NCBI RefSeq assembly: GCF_000808535.1
Contig: NZ_JWLV01000001.1
Location: 620,001-684,000 of the forward strand
Reading direction: 5' to 3'
Length of the DNA: 64,000 nt
From: Vibrio sinaloensis
GTDB taxonomy: Bacteria; Pseudomonadota; Gammaproteobacteria; Enterobacterales; Vibrionaceae
Position numbers and translations under genes: made by a program
Notes under the pieces: generated by a model
The model's database searches: none
What the model was told of the DNA's origin: nothing
The model's input: only the letters and a program-made list of their open reading frames with translations
Part shown: positions 18,195 through 27,594 of the stretch, in pieces
Layout: every line of letters begins with the position of its first letter
Numbering within the stretch: position 1 is the first letter of the stretch

Positions 18195-19079
18195 CTAGAG
18201 CACGTAAACAAAGACAAACAGGCATAACCAAACCACATCAACAAAGTGCCAGTACCAGCTGCCCGCTTGGAACGCAAAGTGATCTTTCGGCGTAAAGTGG
18301 TCTTTCGCAATCCGAGCAAGTAAAACAATTAGGAAGGTGGTACCAAGCAGCACGTGCATGCCATGGAAACCCGTCAGCAAGAAAAAGGTATTACCGTAGA
18401 TCCCCGATTGAAGCGTGAGACCTAGATCTTGATAGGCATGAGCATATTCGACGCCTTGGTAATACAAAAAGAAGCACGCCAACACTATGGTGATCTCAAG
18501 CCACACAATCAGCGCCATCCGTTTATTTTGCTCCAAGTTGGTATGCGCAAGGTGCAGGGTTATCGAAGAAGTCAGCAGAATTAGCGTATTAATAAGAGGG
18601 ATCCCTTGCCAGCCCATGGCCTGCGTTTCAGTGCCCCCTGGCGTTGTCGTCAAAGGCCAAAGCGCTTCAAAGGTTGGCCAAAGCACTTCATGGGTCATCG
18701 CATTGTTACTGGCACCACCTAACCACGGGACGGCTATCACGCGGGCATACAACAAAGCACCAAAAAATGCGCCAAAGAACATGATCTCAGAGAAAATAAA
18801 CCAGCTCATGCCTTGTCGAAATGAGCGCGAGATTTGCTCTGAGTATTGACCGCTCATCGATTCGGTAATCACATTACTAAACCAACCCGCAAACATGTAC
18901 AGCAAGAAAAGAAATCCCGCCAACAAGATAAGTTTGCCAAACACGCTGCCATCGCCACCCTCGGCCATGTTTTGCACCGTTAGCCCTGCCCCGACCGCGA
19001 TCAGAAACAGGGCAACCGCGCCGACAATGGGCCAACTACTCTGAGCGGGAACATAGTAAGGTTGATGTTTTGAGCTCAT
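18195..19079 (-). CDS. coxC: Cytochrome c oxidase subunit III
   Basis: A 294-residue integral membrane subunit with about seven TM helices. Diagnostic segments include YYVPAQSSWPIVGA at the start, FIFSEIMFFGAFFGALLYAR, NTLILLTSSITLHLAH, GNTFFLLTGFHGMHVLLG and AGSWYWHFVDVVWLCLFVFVY. It stabilises the catalytic core. It overlaps the cox11 stop by 4 bp. Confidence 0.97.
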   Translation of the reverse strand: MSSKHQPYYVPAQSSWPIVGAVALFLIAVGAGLTVQNMAEGGDGSVFGKLILLAGFLFLLYMFAGWFSNVITESMSGQYSEQISRSFRQGMSWFIFSEIMFFGAFFGALLYARVIAVPWLGGASNNAMTHEVLWPTFEALWPLTTTPGGTETQAMGWQGIPLINTLILLTSSITLHLAHTNLEQNKRMALIVWLEITIVLACFFLYYQGVEYAHAYQDLGLTLQSGIYGNTFFLLTGFHGMHVLLGTTFLIVLLARIAKDHFTPKDHFAFQAGSWYWHFVDVVWLCLFVFVYVL

Positions 19080-19684
19080 TGGGCTGCTCCTTGCTTTGGT
19101 CTTGAGGATATTGAGGACGTGGCAGTTAATGACGCCACTTCTAACGAAGCGTCTACAGACTGAGTAATGTCATACAAGGTATAAGAGAGAGTAAGCGTGT
19201 GGATCGAATCGGGAATATCAGGCTCGATATAAAAGATCAGTGGCATTTCGGCGCTGTCTTGACTCGCCAATGGTTGCTGATTAAAACAAAAACACTCGAT
19301 CTTATTGAAATAGGTTGCGCCTAATCCTGGGGACACGGAAGGCACCGCTTGGCCAACAATCTCTTTCGCGGCGAGATTTTTTGCCACAAACGCTGTTTGT
19401 ATGACTTCACCAGGGTGGACATCCATATAGGCTTGCTTTGGCCCAAACTGCCATGGGATCCCTTGATTTAAATGAGCCATAAACTCCACGCGAACCACGC
19501 GGGAGGTATCCGCGACCATCCCTTGAGGCTGAAGAACAGATTCTGTGTTGGTTTTGCCGTTGATGCCAAGCGCATCACACATCACATCATAAAGAGGCAC
19601 CAGCGCAAAGCCGAAGCCAAACATCGCCATGGTTGCCACTAGCAGCTTCAGCGACAGTTTTTGATTCGACTTCGCTTGGCTCAT
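19076..19684 (-). CDS. Cytochrome c oxidase assembly protein Cox11/CtaG
   Basis: A 202-residue copper chaperone for the CuB centre of subunit I. It has one N-terminal TM helix (about residues 12-32, MFGFGFALVPLYDVMC) and a periplasmic Ig-like domain with the CFCF copper motif (KIECFCFNQQPL) and FYIEPDIPD. Both motif Cys are present. It is tightly packed between coxA (8-bp gap) and coxC (4-bp overlap). Confidence 0.96.
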   Translation of the reverse strand: MSQAKSNQKLSLKLLVATMAMFGFGFALVPLYDVMCDALGINGKTNTESVLQPQGMVADTSRVVRVEFMAHLNQGIPWQFGPKQAYMDVHPGEVIQTAFVAKNLAAKEIVGQAVPSVSPGLGATYFNKIECFCFNQQPLASQDSAEMPLIFYIEPDIPDSIHTLTLSYTLYDITQSVDASLEVASLTATSSISSRPKQGAAQ

Positions 19685-19692
19685 AACGCCCC

Positions 19693-21345
19693 CTAATCCA
19701 CTTTTGGTGGCGTATCAAAGGTATGATGAGGCGCAGGGCTCGGCACGGTCCACTCAAGTCCTTCCGCCCTTTCCCACACTTTGGCTGGCGCTTTTTCTCC
19801 GCCGCGAATGCATTTGATCACCAACCAGAGGAAAATCAGCTGTGATAGACCAAAAGCAAAACCGCCGATGGAGACAATCTGGTTTACGTCAGCAAACTGA
19901 ATCGCATAGTCTGGAATTCGGCGTGGCATGCCCGCCAAACCCAAGAAGTGCATCGGGAAAAACAGCACATTGACCGAAATAACCGAGCACCAGAAATGCC
20001 ACAAACTCAACTTATGGTCATACATGTGTCCCGTCCACTTTGGCAACCAGTAGTAAGCGGCCGCCATAATCGAGAATACGGCCCCAGAGACCAACACATA
20101 ATGGAAATGGGCCACCACAAAATAGGTATCGTGGTATTGGAAGTCCGCAGGGACAATCGCCAACATAAGCCCAGAGAATCCACCGATGGTAAACAAGATA
20201 ATGAACGCAATGGCAAATAGCATCGGGGTCTCAAACGTCATTGCACCTCGCCACATGGTGGCTACCCAGTTAAACACTTTCACGCCTGTCGGCACCGCAA
20301 TCAACATGGTGCAATACATAAAGAACAGCTCTGCAAACACCGGCATACCCGTGGTAAACATATGGTGCGCCCAGACCAAGAATGAGAGCAGCGCGATGCT
20401 GCAAGTCGCATAGACCATCGAATGATAGCCAAACAGTTTTTTACCACTAAATGCAGGAATAATCGCGGAGATAATGCCAAACGATGGCAAGATCATGATG
20501 TACACCTCTGGATGGCCAAAGAACCAGAAAATGTGCTGGAACATCACAGGGTCGCCCCCACCAGCCGCATCAAAAAACGAAGTGCCGAAGTATTTGTCAG
20601 TCAACACCATGGTCACCGCCCCAGCGAGCACGGGCATCACAGCGATAAGCAAAAACGCGGTGATCAACCAAGTCCAAACGAACATTGGCATTTTGAACCA
20701 AGTCATCCCAGGGGCGCGCATGTTGACGATGGTAACAATCACATTGATCGCTCCCATGATCGAGCTAATCCCCATGATATGTACCGAGAATACAAACAGG
20801 GCTGTGCTGTCTGGACCATACGTGGTGGACAGTGGCGCATAGAAAGTCCAACCAAAATCAGGGCCTCCGCCTTCGGTAAACAGCGACGCAATAAGAATCA
20901 AAAACGCAAAGGGAAGAATCCAAAAACTGAGGTTGTTCATGCGAGGCAAAGCCATATCTGGCGCCCCTATCATCATTGGAATCATCCAGTTTGCCAAACC
21001 AGTAAAGGCCGGCATAACGGCACCAAATACCATGATCAAGCCGTGAACGGTCGTCATTTGGTTGAAGAACTGAGGATCCACCAATTGCAAGCCTGGCTGG
21101 AACAATTCGGCACGAATGATCATCGCCATCGCGCCTCCGGTCAAAAACATGATGAAGCTAAACCACAGGTAAAGCGTCCCGATGTCTTTGTGGTTTGTGG
21201 AATAGAGCCAACGCGTTATCCCTTTAGCAGGCCCATGATGATCGTGCTCTTCAACGACAATCGCACTGTTCGCTCGGCTGATCTCCGCGTCGGCTGCTGG
21301 AGCAGATTTGATCTGTTCTGATAACTCAGGTTTGGGCGTTTTCAT
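19693..21345 (-). CDS. coxA: Cytochrome c oxidase subunit I
   Basis: A 550-residue catalytic subunit with 12 TM helices, carrying heme a and the heme a3-CuB centre that reduces O2 and pumps protons. Visible ligands are the low-spin heme His in TTVHGLIM, the CuB site with [13 protein letters not shown] (cross-linked His-Tyr, K-channel) and WAHHMF, and the heme a3/a His pair in VVAHFHYVL. The D-channel-type [17 protein letters not shown] motif is also present. The N-terminal extension (about 35 residues) is polar. It overlaps coxB by 4 bp. Confidence 0.98.
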   Translation of the reverse strand: MKTPKPELSEQIKSAPAADAEISRANSAIVVEEHDHHGPAKGITRWLYSTNHKDIGTLYLWFSFIMFLTGGAMAMIIRAELFQPGLQLVDPQFFNQMTTVHGLIMVFGAVMPAFTGLANWMIPMMIGAPDMALPRMNNLSFWILPFAFLILIASLFTEGGGPDFGWTFYAPLSTTYGPDSTALFVFSVHIMGISSIMGAINVIVTIVNMRAPGMTWFKMPMFVWTWLITAFLLIAVMPVLAGAVTMVLTDKYFGTSFFDAAGGGDPVMFQHIFWFFGHPEVYIMILPSFGIISAIIPAFSGKKLFGYHSMVYATCSIALLSFLVWAHHMFTTGMPVFAELFFMYCTMLIAVPTGVKVFNWVATMWRGAMTFETPMLFAIAFIILFTIGGFSGLMLAIVPADFQYHDTYFVVAHFHYVLVSGAVFSIMAAAYYWLPKWTGHMYDHKLSLWHFWCSVISVNVLFFPMHFLGLAGMPRRIPDYAIQFADVNQIVSIGGFAFGLSQLIFLWLVIKCIRGGEKAPAKVWERAEGLEWTVPSPAPHHTFDTPPKVD

Positions 21346-22529
21346 TGTGCCTCCTCAGATGCGCCAGATTGCGCCGCTTTGAATGCGTTCACGTCAGCAG
21401 CTTGTACCACATCACCCGCGTTGTTACCCAAACCGTTTCTTTGGTAGGTGACAACCGCAGCGATTTCTTTATCTGTCAACTGATTGGCAAACGCCTGCAT
21501 CGCCGTGCCTGCGCGGCCATTAACAATCACATCAATGTGTTCGCTGATGTCTCCAGTTGCGACTGCACTGCCGGTAATCGCAGGGAATGCACCCGGAATA
21601 CCCGCACCATTTGCTTGGTGACACACAGCACAACGGTCAACATAGACTTGCATACCAATGTCGATCAGTTCTTGCTTTGAGAGCGTCGCAGTCAATGACG
21701 CCGCAGCCTCTTGCTTCGCTTGTTCGATTTCCGCTTTCTTATCCGCAAGCCATTGGTCGTACTGCGTTTCTTCCATAGCGTGCACCACGATAGGCATAAA
21801 GCCATGTGCTCGACCACAAAGCTCTGCGCACTGGCCTCGATAAATGCCGGGCTCATCAATTCGCGTCCATGCTTCATTAATAAAACCGGGAATGGTGTCT
21901 TTTTTGACTGCGAAATCGGGCACCCACCAAGAATGAATAACATCGTCCGACGTCATCAAAAAACGGACTTTACGATTGATGGGGAGGACTAAGGGGTTAT
22001 CGACTTCCAGAAGGTAATGGGCTCCCTTCTCTTCGAGTCCGTCGATGGACTTTTGACTGGTTGCCAACAGGCTAAAAAATTCGACATCTTCATTGAAGTA
22101 ACTGTAATGCCACTTCCATTGTGAGCCGGTAATCTTCACCGTAAGGTCCGATTGCGAGGTATCTTCCATTGCAACGAGAGTCTTCGTTGCGGGGATCGCC
22201 ATCAGGACCAAAATGATGATCGGAATCACCGTCCAAATCACTTCCACCTTGGTGCTTTCATGGAAATTAGCCGCCACCGCCCCTTTCGATTTACGATGGT
22301 GATACATGGAATAGAACATAATGCCAAACACAACGACGGCAATCGCAACGCAGATGTAAAAAATCAGCATATGCAAATCGTAAACTTGGCCGCTAATGTC
22401 CGTCACACCTTGCGTCATGTTGAAGGTGTTTTCTTCAGCCAGGGTCGTTGCCACGAAGCTCATGTATGTAGCAAGGCCAATACAGACCGATTTGAACAAT
22501 CGCCACACTGTAACCTGTATTCCTTTCAA
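21342..22529 (-). CDS. coxB: Cytochrome c oxidase subunit II with fused cytochrome c domain
   Basis: A 395-residue protein: signal/TM region (residues 1-31), two TM helices, a periplasmic cupredoxin domain and a C-terminal cytochrome c domain (caa3-type layout). The CuA ligands are visible: VIHSWW His, then [12 protein letters not shown] with two Cys, His and Met. The heme c site is CAVCH with a later Met (TAMQAF). The start is taken as TTG 22529, with AGAGG 4 nt upstream; the next Met falls inside the first hydrophobic segment. First gene of the cox operon. The upstream gap holds a Fur box nearer to the divergent gene. Confidence 0.95.
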   Translation of the reverse strand: MKGIQVTVWRLFKSVCIGLATYMSFVATTLAEENTFNMTQGVTDISGQVYDLHMLIFYICVAIAVVVFGIMFYSMYHHRKSKGAVAANFHESTKVEVIWTVIPIIILVLMAIPATKTLVAMEDTSQSDLTVKITGSQWKWHYSYFNEDVEFFSLLATSQKSIDGLEEKGAHYLLEVDNPLVLPINRKVRFLMTSDDVIHSWWVPDFAVKKDTIPGFINEAWTRIDEPGIYRGQCAELCGRAHGFMPIVVHAMEETQYDQWLADKKAEIEQAKQEAAASLTATLSKQELIDIGMQVYVDRCAVCHQANGAGIPGAFPAITGSAVATGDISEHIDVIVNGRAGTAMQAFANQLTDKEIAAVVTYQRNGLGNNAGDVVQAADVNAFKAAQSGASEEAQ

Positions 22530-22756
22530 AAGACCTCTCCTCTGCCTTAACCACCCGTTAGATGGCTGCTTTGAGGCTCCGTAGCAAAAAAGTCCAACTG
22601 AGCCTGCGGGCTTTGAAAATTCCGTTTAAACAGCAAAATTGACGTAATTTGTTATATTTATGTTAATAAAAGCTAGTTGGCGTTTTTCGATTGTGCAAGA
22701 AAGTGCTAATCCCTTTTAATAGGACTTCTGTGCAGTTTAGCGATTGCGCTATCACA

Positions 22757-22775
22757 AATGATAATCGTTATCACT
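22757..22775. promoter_or_regulatory. Strong Fur box candidate between coxB and phospho-sugar mutase
   Basis: The 15-base core TGATAATCGTTATCA matches the Fur consensus TGATAATNATTATCA at all but one defined position. It ends 56 bp before the mutase start and lies about 230 bp upstream of coxB. The 302-bp gap (22530-22831) otherwise shows only AT-rich promoter-like DNA, including CATAAT at 22775-22780. Confidence 0.7.
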
Positions 22776-22831
22776 CATAATCTCCCAAATGTCATACACT
22801 TGGGATAACGATTAAGAAAGGTAAAGAAACT

Positions 22832-24535
22832 ATGATGGAACAAGTCACGCATTGGTTAGAAAAAGATCCTGATCCTCGTACCCGAGAAGAGCTTCAACAC
22901 CTGATTGATGAAAAGCAGTTTGATGAGCTTGATGATCGCTTCAGCCAACGTTTAGAGTTCGGAACGGCAGGTCTACGCGGCAAAGTCGGGTGTGGGCCTA
23001 ATCGGATGAACCGCTTAGTCATTCAAGAAACTGCAACCGGACTTGGTCATTACTTGATTGAACAAGTTGAGAATGCAAAAGAGCGCGGCGTTGTGATCGG
23101 TTACGACGGTCGCCCTGACTCAAAACAGTTTTCTCATGATACCGCTGCCGTTTTGACCTCGCTAGGTATCAAGGTTTACTTGACTCACGATGTTGCCGCC
23201 ACCCCTATCGTTGCGTTCGGCGTTCGTCACTTTAACGCGGCAGCGGCCGTGGTGGTAACGGCCAGTCACAACCCACCTGAGTACAACGGTTTTAAGGTAT
23301 ACTGGGAAAATGGCGCGCAGATTATTCCGCCTCACGATTCTGGTATCGCAAAAGAGATTGATATTGCCGCAACAAAACCCGTGCCTCTAATGTGTCTTGA
23401 CGATGCACAAGCGCATCAACGGCTCGTTTGGCTCAAAGAGGATTACTACCAAACCTATCGCCAGACCATGAACAGCAATGCACTGCTGTCTAACCACAAT
23501 GCCCCTGAAGCGGTCGGCATCGCTTATACTGCGATGCATGGCGTCGGTGCTGAGATGGCAGAAACATTGCTCGCTGATGCAGGCTTCACCAAGGTTTACA
23601 GTGTAAAAGAGCAACGTGAACCAGACGGTTCTTTCCCAACGGTCAACTTCCCTAACCCAGAAGAAGCCGGTGCAATGGACATGGTTGTCGCGCTGGCAAA
23701 AGCCAACGATGCCGATATTGCCTGCGCCAACGACCCTGATGCGGACCGCTTTGCTGTCTCGGTGAAAAAGCCAAATGGCGAGTATCAAATGCTGACAGGC
23801 GATCAAGTCGGTTCACTGTTCGGCCACTACTTGCTGTCTAAAACAGAGGCAAGCGGGCAACTGGTGGGCAACACGATTGTTTCATCAACACTTTTGCAAA
23901 AGATCGCTCACTCTTTTGGCGCCGAATACTATCAAACGTTAACTGGCTTTAAATGGCTGACCAATATCGCGATGCAAAAGCAAACACAAGACAAGCAGTT
24001 CTTGTTCGCCTATGAGGAAGCATTGGGCTATACCGTGGGTAACAAGGTCTGGGATAAAGATGGTCTTTCTGCTTTAGTGGCGTTTGCTCAACTGACAGCG
24101 GAACTAAAAGCGCAAGGCAAAACGATTTGGGATCAGCTAGAGTCGATTTATCGTCAACACGGTATGGTCATCAATGCCCAGCACAGCACCGCTTTGGATC
24201 CGAAAGCGCCACCAGTGGGCGACAAACTGCGCGCCAATCAACCGACTCAAATTGCCGGTCGACAGGTCGAAGTATTAGAAGATCTTAAAACACTAACCCG
24301 CACTCACGTGAGCGGCACGGTTGAGAGCATCGATTTACCTGCCAGTGACGTGCTTATCTACCATCTTTCTGGCGGTGCTCGAGTGATTGTTCGACCTTCA
24401 GGAACCGAGCCAAAACTCAAGTGTTACTACGAAGTGGTGGAAGAGTTCTCGAGCCAAGAGTCTTTTGAGCAAGCCTACGAAAAAGCAGACCTTGCGATGG
24501 ACATGCTTATCGCCGAGCACCAACACACGCTCTAA
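22832..24535 (+). CDS. Phospho-sugar mutase (alpha-phosphoglucomutase / phosphomannomutase family)
   Basis: A 567-residue cytoplasmic enzyme of the alpha-D-phosphohexomutase superfamily, interconverting sugar 1- and 6-phosphates. All four site motifs are intact: the phosphoserine loop VVTASHNPPEYNGFK (about residues 144-158), the metal loop DPDADR, the sugar-binding EEALGY and the phosphate-binding RPSGTEPKLK. The N-terminal FGTAGLRG motif and the length place it with the PgcA-like family (565-580 aa) rather than E. coli Pgm. It is a monocistronic unit with its own terminator. Glucose 1-phosphate turnover would link it to glucan metabolism; the Fur box upstream suggests iron-dependent control. 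Confidence 0.93.
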   Translation: MMEQVTHWLEKDPDPRTREELQHLIDEKQFDELDDRFSQRLEFGTAGLRGKVGCGPNRMNRLVIQETATGLGHYLIEQVENAKERGVVIGYDGRPDSKQFSHDTAAVLTSLGIKVYLTHDVAATPIVAFGVRHFNAAAAVVVTASHNPPEYNGFKVYWENGAQIIPPHDSGIAKEIDIAATKPVPLMCLDDAQAHQRLVWLKEDYYQTYRQTMNSNALLSNHNAPEAVGIAYTAMHGVGAEMAETLLADAGFTKVYSVKEQREPDGSFPTVNFPNPEEAGAMDMVVALAKANDADIACANDPDADRFAVSVKKPNGEYQMLTGDQVGSLFGHYLLSKTEASGQLVGNTIVSSTLLQKIAHSFGAEYYQTLTGFKWLTNIAMQKQTQDKQFLFAYEEALGYTVGNKVWDKDGLSALVAFAQLTAELKAQGKTIWDQLESIYRQHGMVINAQHSTALDPKAPPVGDKLRANQPTQIAGRQVEVLEDLKTLTRTHVSGTVESIDLPASDVLIYHLSGGARVIVRPSGTEPKLKCYYEVVEEFSSQESFEQAYEKADLAMDMLIAEHQHTL

Positions 24536-24542
24536 ATAAACC

Positions 24543-24568
24543 AAGCCTCCCATCTCGGGAGGCTTTTT
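24543..24568 (+). terminator. Phospho-sugar mutase terminator
   Basis: 9-bp perfect stem AAGCCTCCC / GGGAGGCTT with a 5-nt loop, followed by a T-run. Confidence 0.92.
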
Positions 24569-24569
24569 A

Positions 24570-25070
24570 CTATTGGTGAAACATCACTCTCGCCAACAAA
24601 CCGGGCGGCGTCGTAATGCCTGTGGTCATTGATACCACTTGCCCATTTTTGACGATTGCGATAGTGGGCGTTACCGATATTCCCCAACTGCGGAAAATGT
24701 CACTTTTTGGATCATTAAGATTATCAAATTGATATTCTCTGTGAGCCATGTAGCGTTGAACACGCCCATCAGCACCTGAGGCTCCAGACACAGCCACAAC
24801 CGGATAGTACTCACTAAGCCAATCAATCGTCGGTGTGACAAATCGACAAGCGCCACACCATGTCGCCCAAAAATAGACCACAACAGGCTGCTGATGACTT
24901 TGGGCAACCACATCAAAGTATTCTCCACTGATCAGCTCTCCGGTAATGTTCGGGGCATTGTCTCTTGGCAAATCTTTGGTGCGATACCAATCAACAGAAA
25001 CAGCAATCACAATAGCCAGCGCTCCATAGATAGCGAGGTCTTTACTCCAACCCATTAGGCGTTTTTTCAT
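24570..25070 (-). CDS. scsD: Membrane-anchored thioredoxin-like protein, ScsD-like
   Basis: A 166-residue protein with one N-terminal TM anchor (about residues 11-26) and a periplasmic thioredoxin fold. The redox motif is WCGAC (in WATWCGACRFVTPTI) and the cis-Pro is in SVTPTIAI. It resembles ScsD of the suppressor-of-copper-sensitivity system. The start overlaps the stop of the upstream DsbD-like gene (TAATG), so it is probably reduced by that transporter. Confidence 0.85.
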   Translation of the reverse strand: MKKRLMGWSKDLAIYGALAIVIAVSVDWYRTKDLPRDNAPNITGELISGEYFDVVAQSHQQPVVVYFWATWCGACRFVTPTIDWLSEYYPVVAVSGASGADGRVQRYMAHREYQFDNLNDPKSDIFRSWGISVTPTIAIVKNGQVVSMTTGITTPPGLLARVMFHQ

Positions 25071-27169
25071 TACTGTACTCCTTTGCTTGCCATGTTCATC
25101 GCATCCATGACCACTTGCTCGGTCAAGATAACAGGCAGTGGAATACCATCGGGAGCGTAAGGGCCATAAACGATATTAAATGGCACTCCGTAGCGACCAT
25201 TGGCGCGTAAATAGTCCGTCACTGCACTGTCTGGATGAGTCCAATCGCCTTGAATGGCGACCATATTGTCCGCCAGCAGCGTTGAGTAGACAGGATCTTG
25301 CAAGATGACACCAATTTTGTTGGCTTGACAGGTAATACACCAATCTGCAGTAACGTTGACGAACACGGTTTTACCCTGTGCAACCGACTGTTCAATCAGG
25401 CGATTAGAAAGCGGCTTCCAGTTTGGGTCTTGCGGTAATGGTGTAGCCCAATGCTCCGTCGTCACACTGGCAACCAGCAGCGAGCCCGCAAGTGAAAACA
25501 GCAAAATACCGCCGGAGAACGCCATGGCTTTGTCTCCATATACGCGTTTGATGCGTGCGAGCAACACCACGATGGCAGTCACTGCCAATAAGATAATCCA
25601 GAATATGGGTAAATGGTTGGCAAGTAAGTAGAGTAACCAACAACTCGTCGCCAGTAGCATAAGCCCAAACAGCGTTCTGACTTTATTCATCCAGCGGCCC
25701 GGCTTTGGCAGCGCTCGAGCGAGGTTTGGCCACATTGCGACCAAAAGCCAAGGCATCGCCATACCCGCCGCCAACGCGGTAAATATCACCAATAGTTCCA
25801 CGTTGCTGGCTGCTAAGGCGAAAGCCACGGCTGTCCCCAAAAAAGGCGCAGAGCACGGGGTTGCCAGTAAGGTTGCAAACGCACCTTGGCTAAAGTGCCC
25901 CCAGTAACGACCGCCTCCTCTGGTCGCAAGCCAAGTGCTGGTATTGGCGGAAAGACGAATCTCAAATAAGCCCAACATATTGCTACCAAACAGCATAGTC
26001 ACCAATGCCATCAAGCCGATAAACCATGGACTCTGAAATTGAATGCCCCACCCGACCACACTGCCTGTCAGTTTCAACCCCACTAACATCGCAGCCAATA
26101 GCCAAAATGAAACCAAGATCCCCGCAGAAGAAGCTAAGAATTGGCGCCTTACCTCGCGACGCTGCAAACCTTGAGTGGACAATACGCTACTCAACTTCAT
26201 ACCAAGCACTGGTAACACGCAAGGCATGATATTGAATATCAAGCCACCTAAAAACGCAAAGCCGAGCATCGCAACGACTGAGGCACTTTGTTCAACCCGC
26301 CCGCTCCTGGCGATGACCGACTGCTCGGCTAAAAAATGCTCGTCTTTAATGGAGATATGTAACTCGCGACCATCAAGATGTACCTCCCCCAACCAGCTTT
26401 TTACCGCAAAGGTTGCAACCGCCGTATTCTGCTCGACAACCAAACCAAGAGGTTTAAATCCGTACTCTTGAGATGACTCAGTCGCCCCATCTACGACCAT
26501 CTCAGGCAGATGCCAACCTAACGACTTTGCAACTCGAACTTCCAATCGCTGCTGATCTCGGTCCCAAATGGCTTGAGTGCTTTGAATCAATGGAGAGGCT
26601 TTAGGTACCCTACTGATGGCTTGCGCGTACTGATACACCGCGTCTTCGGACAAAGTGAGCTGATCTGGGCGAAAGGAAAGCTCGAATGGATAGTCGGTCA
26701 ATACACAAATAGTGGTGCAGGAAGAGAGCCGTAGAGTCGCCTTAAGGTTTACAGGTTGCGACCAATCCTGAACCGTCAAGGTCATCGGAATCTCAGCGTC
26801 CCCTTGGTAACCCAGGGTATGGATGCCAAGTAGATCAAATTGCTGAGGGTAAGGCCAATGCCAATCAACGTTACCTAAGTTCTCTGAATCATGCCAGTCA
26901 ATACTGGGGGCAATGCCTCCTTCACCAGGGCTGCGCCAATAGGTTTTCCAACCATCACTCAGCGCGACGTCAAGGAATCCTTCAACCTGTTGTTTGGTTT
27001 CATCGACCTGTCCTGTGATCACAAACCGAGTACGCACGGGGGGATGTTCTGGGCTGCTCATCCAGCCAGTTTCGACGCTTGCCTGAACTGAGAAGCTCAG
27101 TAAAGCGCTTAACATCGTCAATGCAAACAGCATCAGGTAGGCGTAGGTTGATTGAATTCGGTCTCTCAT
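25070..27169 (-). CDS. scsB: DsbD-like thiol:disulfide interchange protein, ScsB-like
   Basis: A 699-residue inner-membrane reductant conduit. A signal peptide (residues 1-30) precedes a periplasmic domain of about 280 residues, then a DsbD-type TM core of about eight helices (NIMPCVLPVLGMKLSS and TPCSAPFLGTAVAFAL hold the two membrane Cys), then a C-terminal thioredoxin domain with CITC (ADWCITCQANKIG). The open frame extends upstream to 27394, but only ATG 27169 yields a proper signal peptide. Family knowledge: ScsB passes electrons from the cytoplasm to periplasmic partners under copper or oxidative stress. The usual ScsC partner gene is not present. Confidence 0.9.
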   Translation of the reverse strand: MRDRIQSTYAYLMLFALTMLSALLSFSVQASVETGWMSSPEHPPVRTRFVITGQVDETKQQVEGFLDVALSDGWKTYWRSPGEGGIAPSIDWHDSENLGNVDWHWPYPQQFDLLGIHTLGYQGDAEIPMTLTVQDWSQPVNLKATLRLSSCTTICVLTDYPFELSFRPDQLTLSEDAVYQYAQAISRVPKASPLIQSTQAIWDRDQQRLEVRVAKSLGWHLPEMVVDGATESSQEYGFKPLGLVVEQNTAVATFAVKSWLGEVHLDGRELHISIKDEHFLAEQSVIARSGRVEQSASVVAMLGFAFLGGLIFNIMPCVLPVLGMKLSSVLSTQGLQRREVRRQFLASSAGILVSFWLLAAMLVGLKLTGSVVGWGIQFQSPWFIGLMALVTMLFGSNMLGLFEIRLSANTSTWLATRGGGRYWGHFSQGAFATLLATPCSAPFLGTAVAFALAASNVELLVIFTALAAGMAMPWLLVAMWPNLARALPKPGRWMNKVRTLFGLMLLATSCWLLYLLANHLPIFWIILLAVTAIVVLLARIKRVYGDKAMAFSGGILLFSLAGSLLVASVTTEHWATPLPQDPNWKPLSNRLIEQSVAQGKTVFVNVTADWCITCQANKIGVILQDPVYSTLLADNMVAIQGDWTHPDSAVTDYLRANGRYGVPFNIVYGPYAPDGIPLPVILTEQVVMDAMNMASKGVQ

Positions 27170-27594
27170 TACTTTTCTCAAGTTATTGCACGTGCTCGGC
27201 ACTATCCATAGCAAGGTCATTGGATAGCTTGATTCAGGGCACTGGTCATTTATTGGCCCCATTATCATAGAGTTACACCGATAAGCGCTAGTGATGTTCT
27301 CAAGATCCACCCGCTTCGTTTGTAAGATTCTATTAACATTTCTTAAACCAAAAAATGCATGCCATCCTGTATATAACGGTAAATCCCTTGCCAACCCGCG
27401 AAACCAAAGGCGCTTTTCTCCTTAAGCCGTCATGGTGCCTGTTTTTCATAAGCGATTAAGATTAAATAATAACAATTCTCATTTGCATCTTTTCTAATTC
27501 AACGATTAAATCCCCGTCGAAGTTAAGCGGTGAACAACGTGCTCATCGTAACATCACGTTTTTTGCCGTTCGTTAATCTATAAGGAGATAGGGT
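27170..27594. promoter_or_regulatory. Divergent scsB / TonB receptor region with Fur box (27465-27483)
   Basis: The 425-bp gap holds a Fur box candidate. On the minus strand it reads TGAGAATTGTTATTA (27467-27481), matching the consensus TGATAATNATTATCA at 11 of 14 defined positions. It ends about 110 bp before the receptor start. SD AAGGAG at 27582-27587 defines the GTG start of the receptor. No small gene was seen. Confidence 0.65.

Noticed and set aside
20422..21321. 299-codon plus-strand frame opposite coxA
   Set aside because: Its composition (rich in His, Arg, Asn and Gln) is that of a reverse reading of a membrane protein gene, and coxA on the other strand is unambiguous.
27170..27394. 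75-codon N-terminal extension of the DsbD-like protein
   Set aside because: It would bury the clear signal peptide that begins at 27169.
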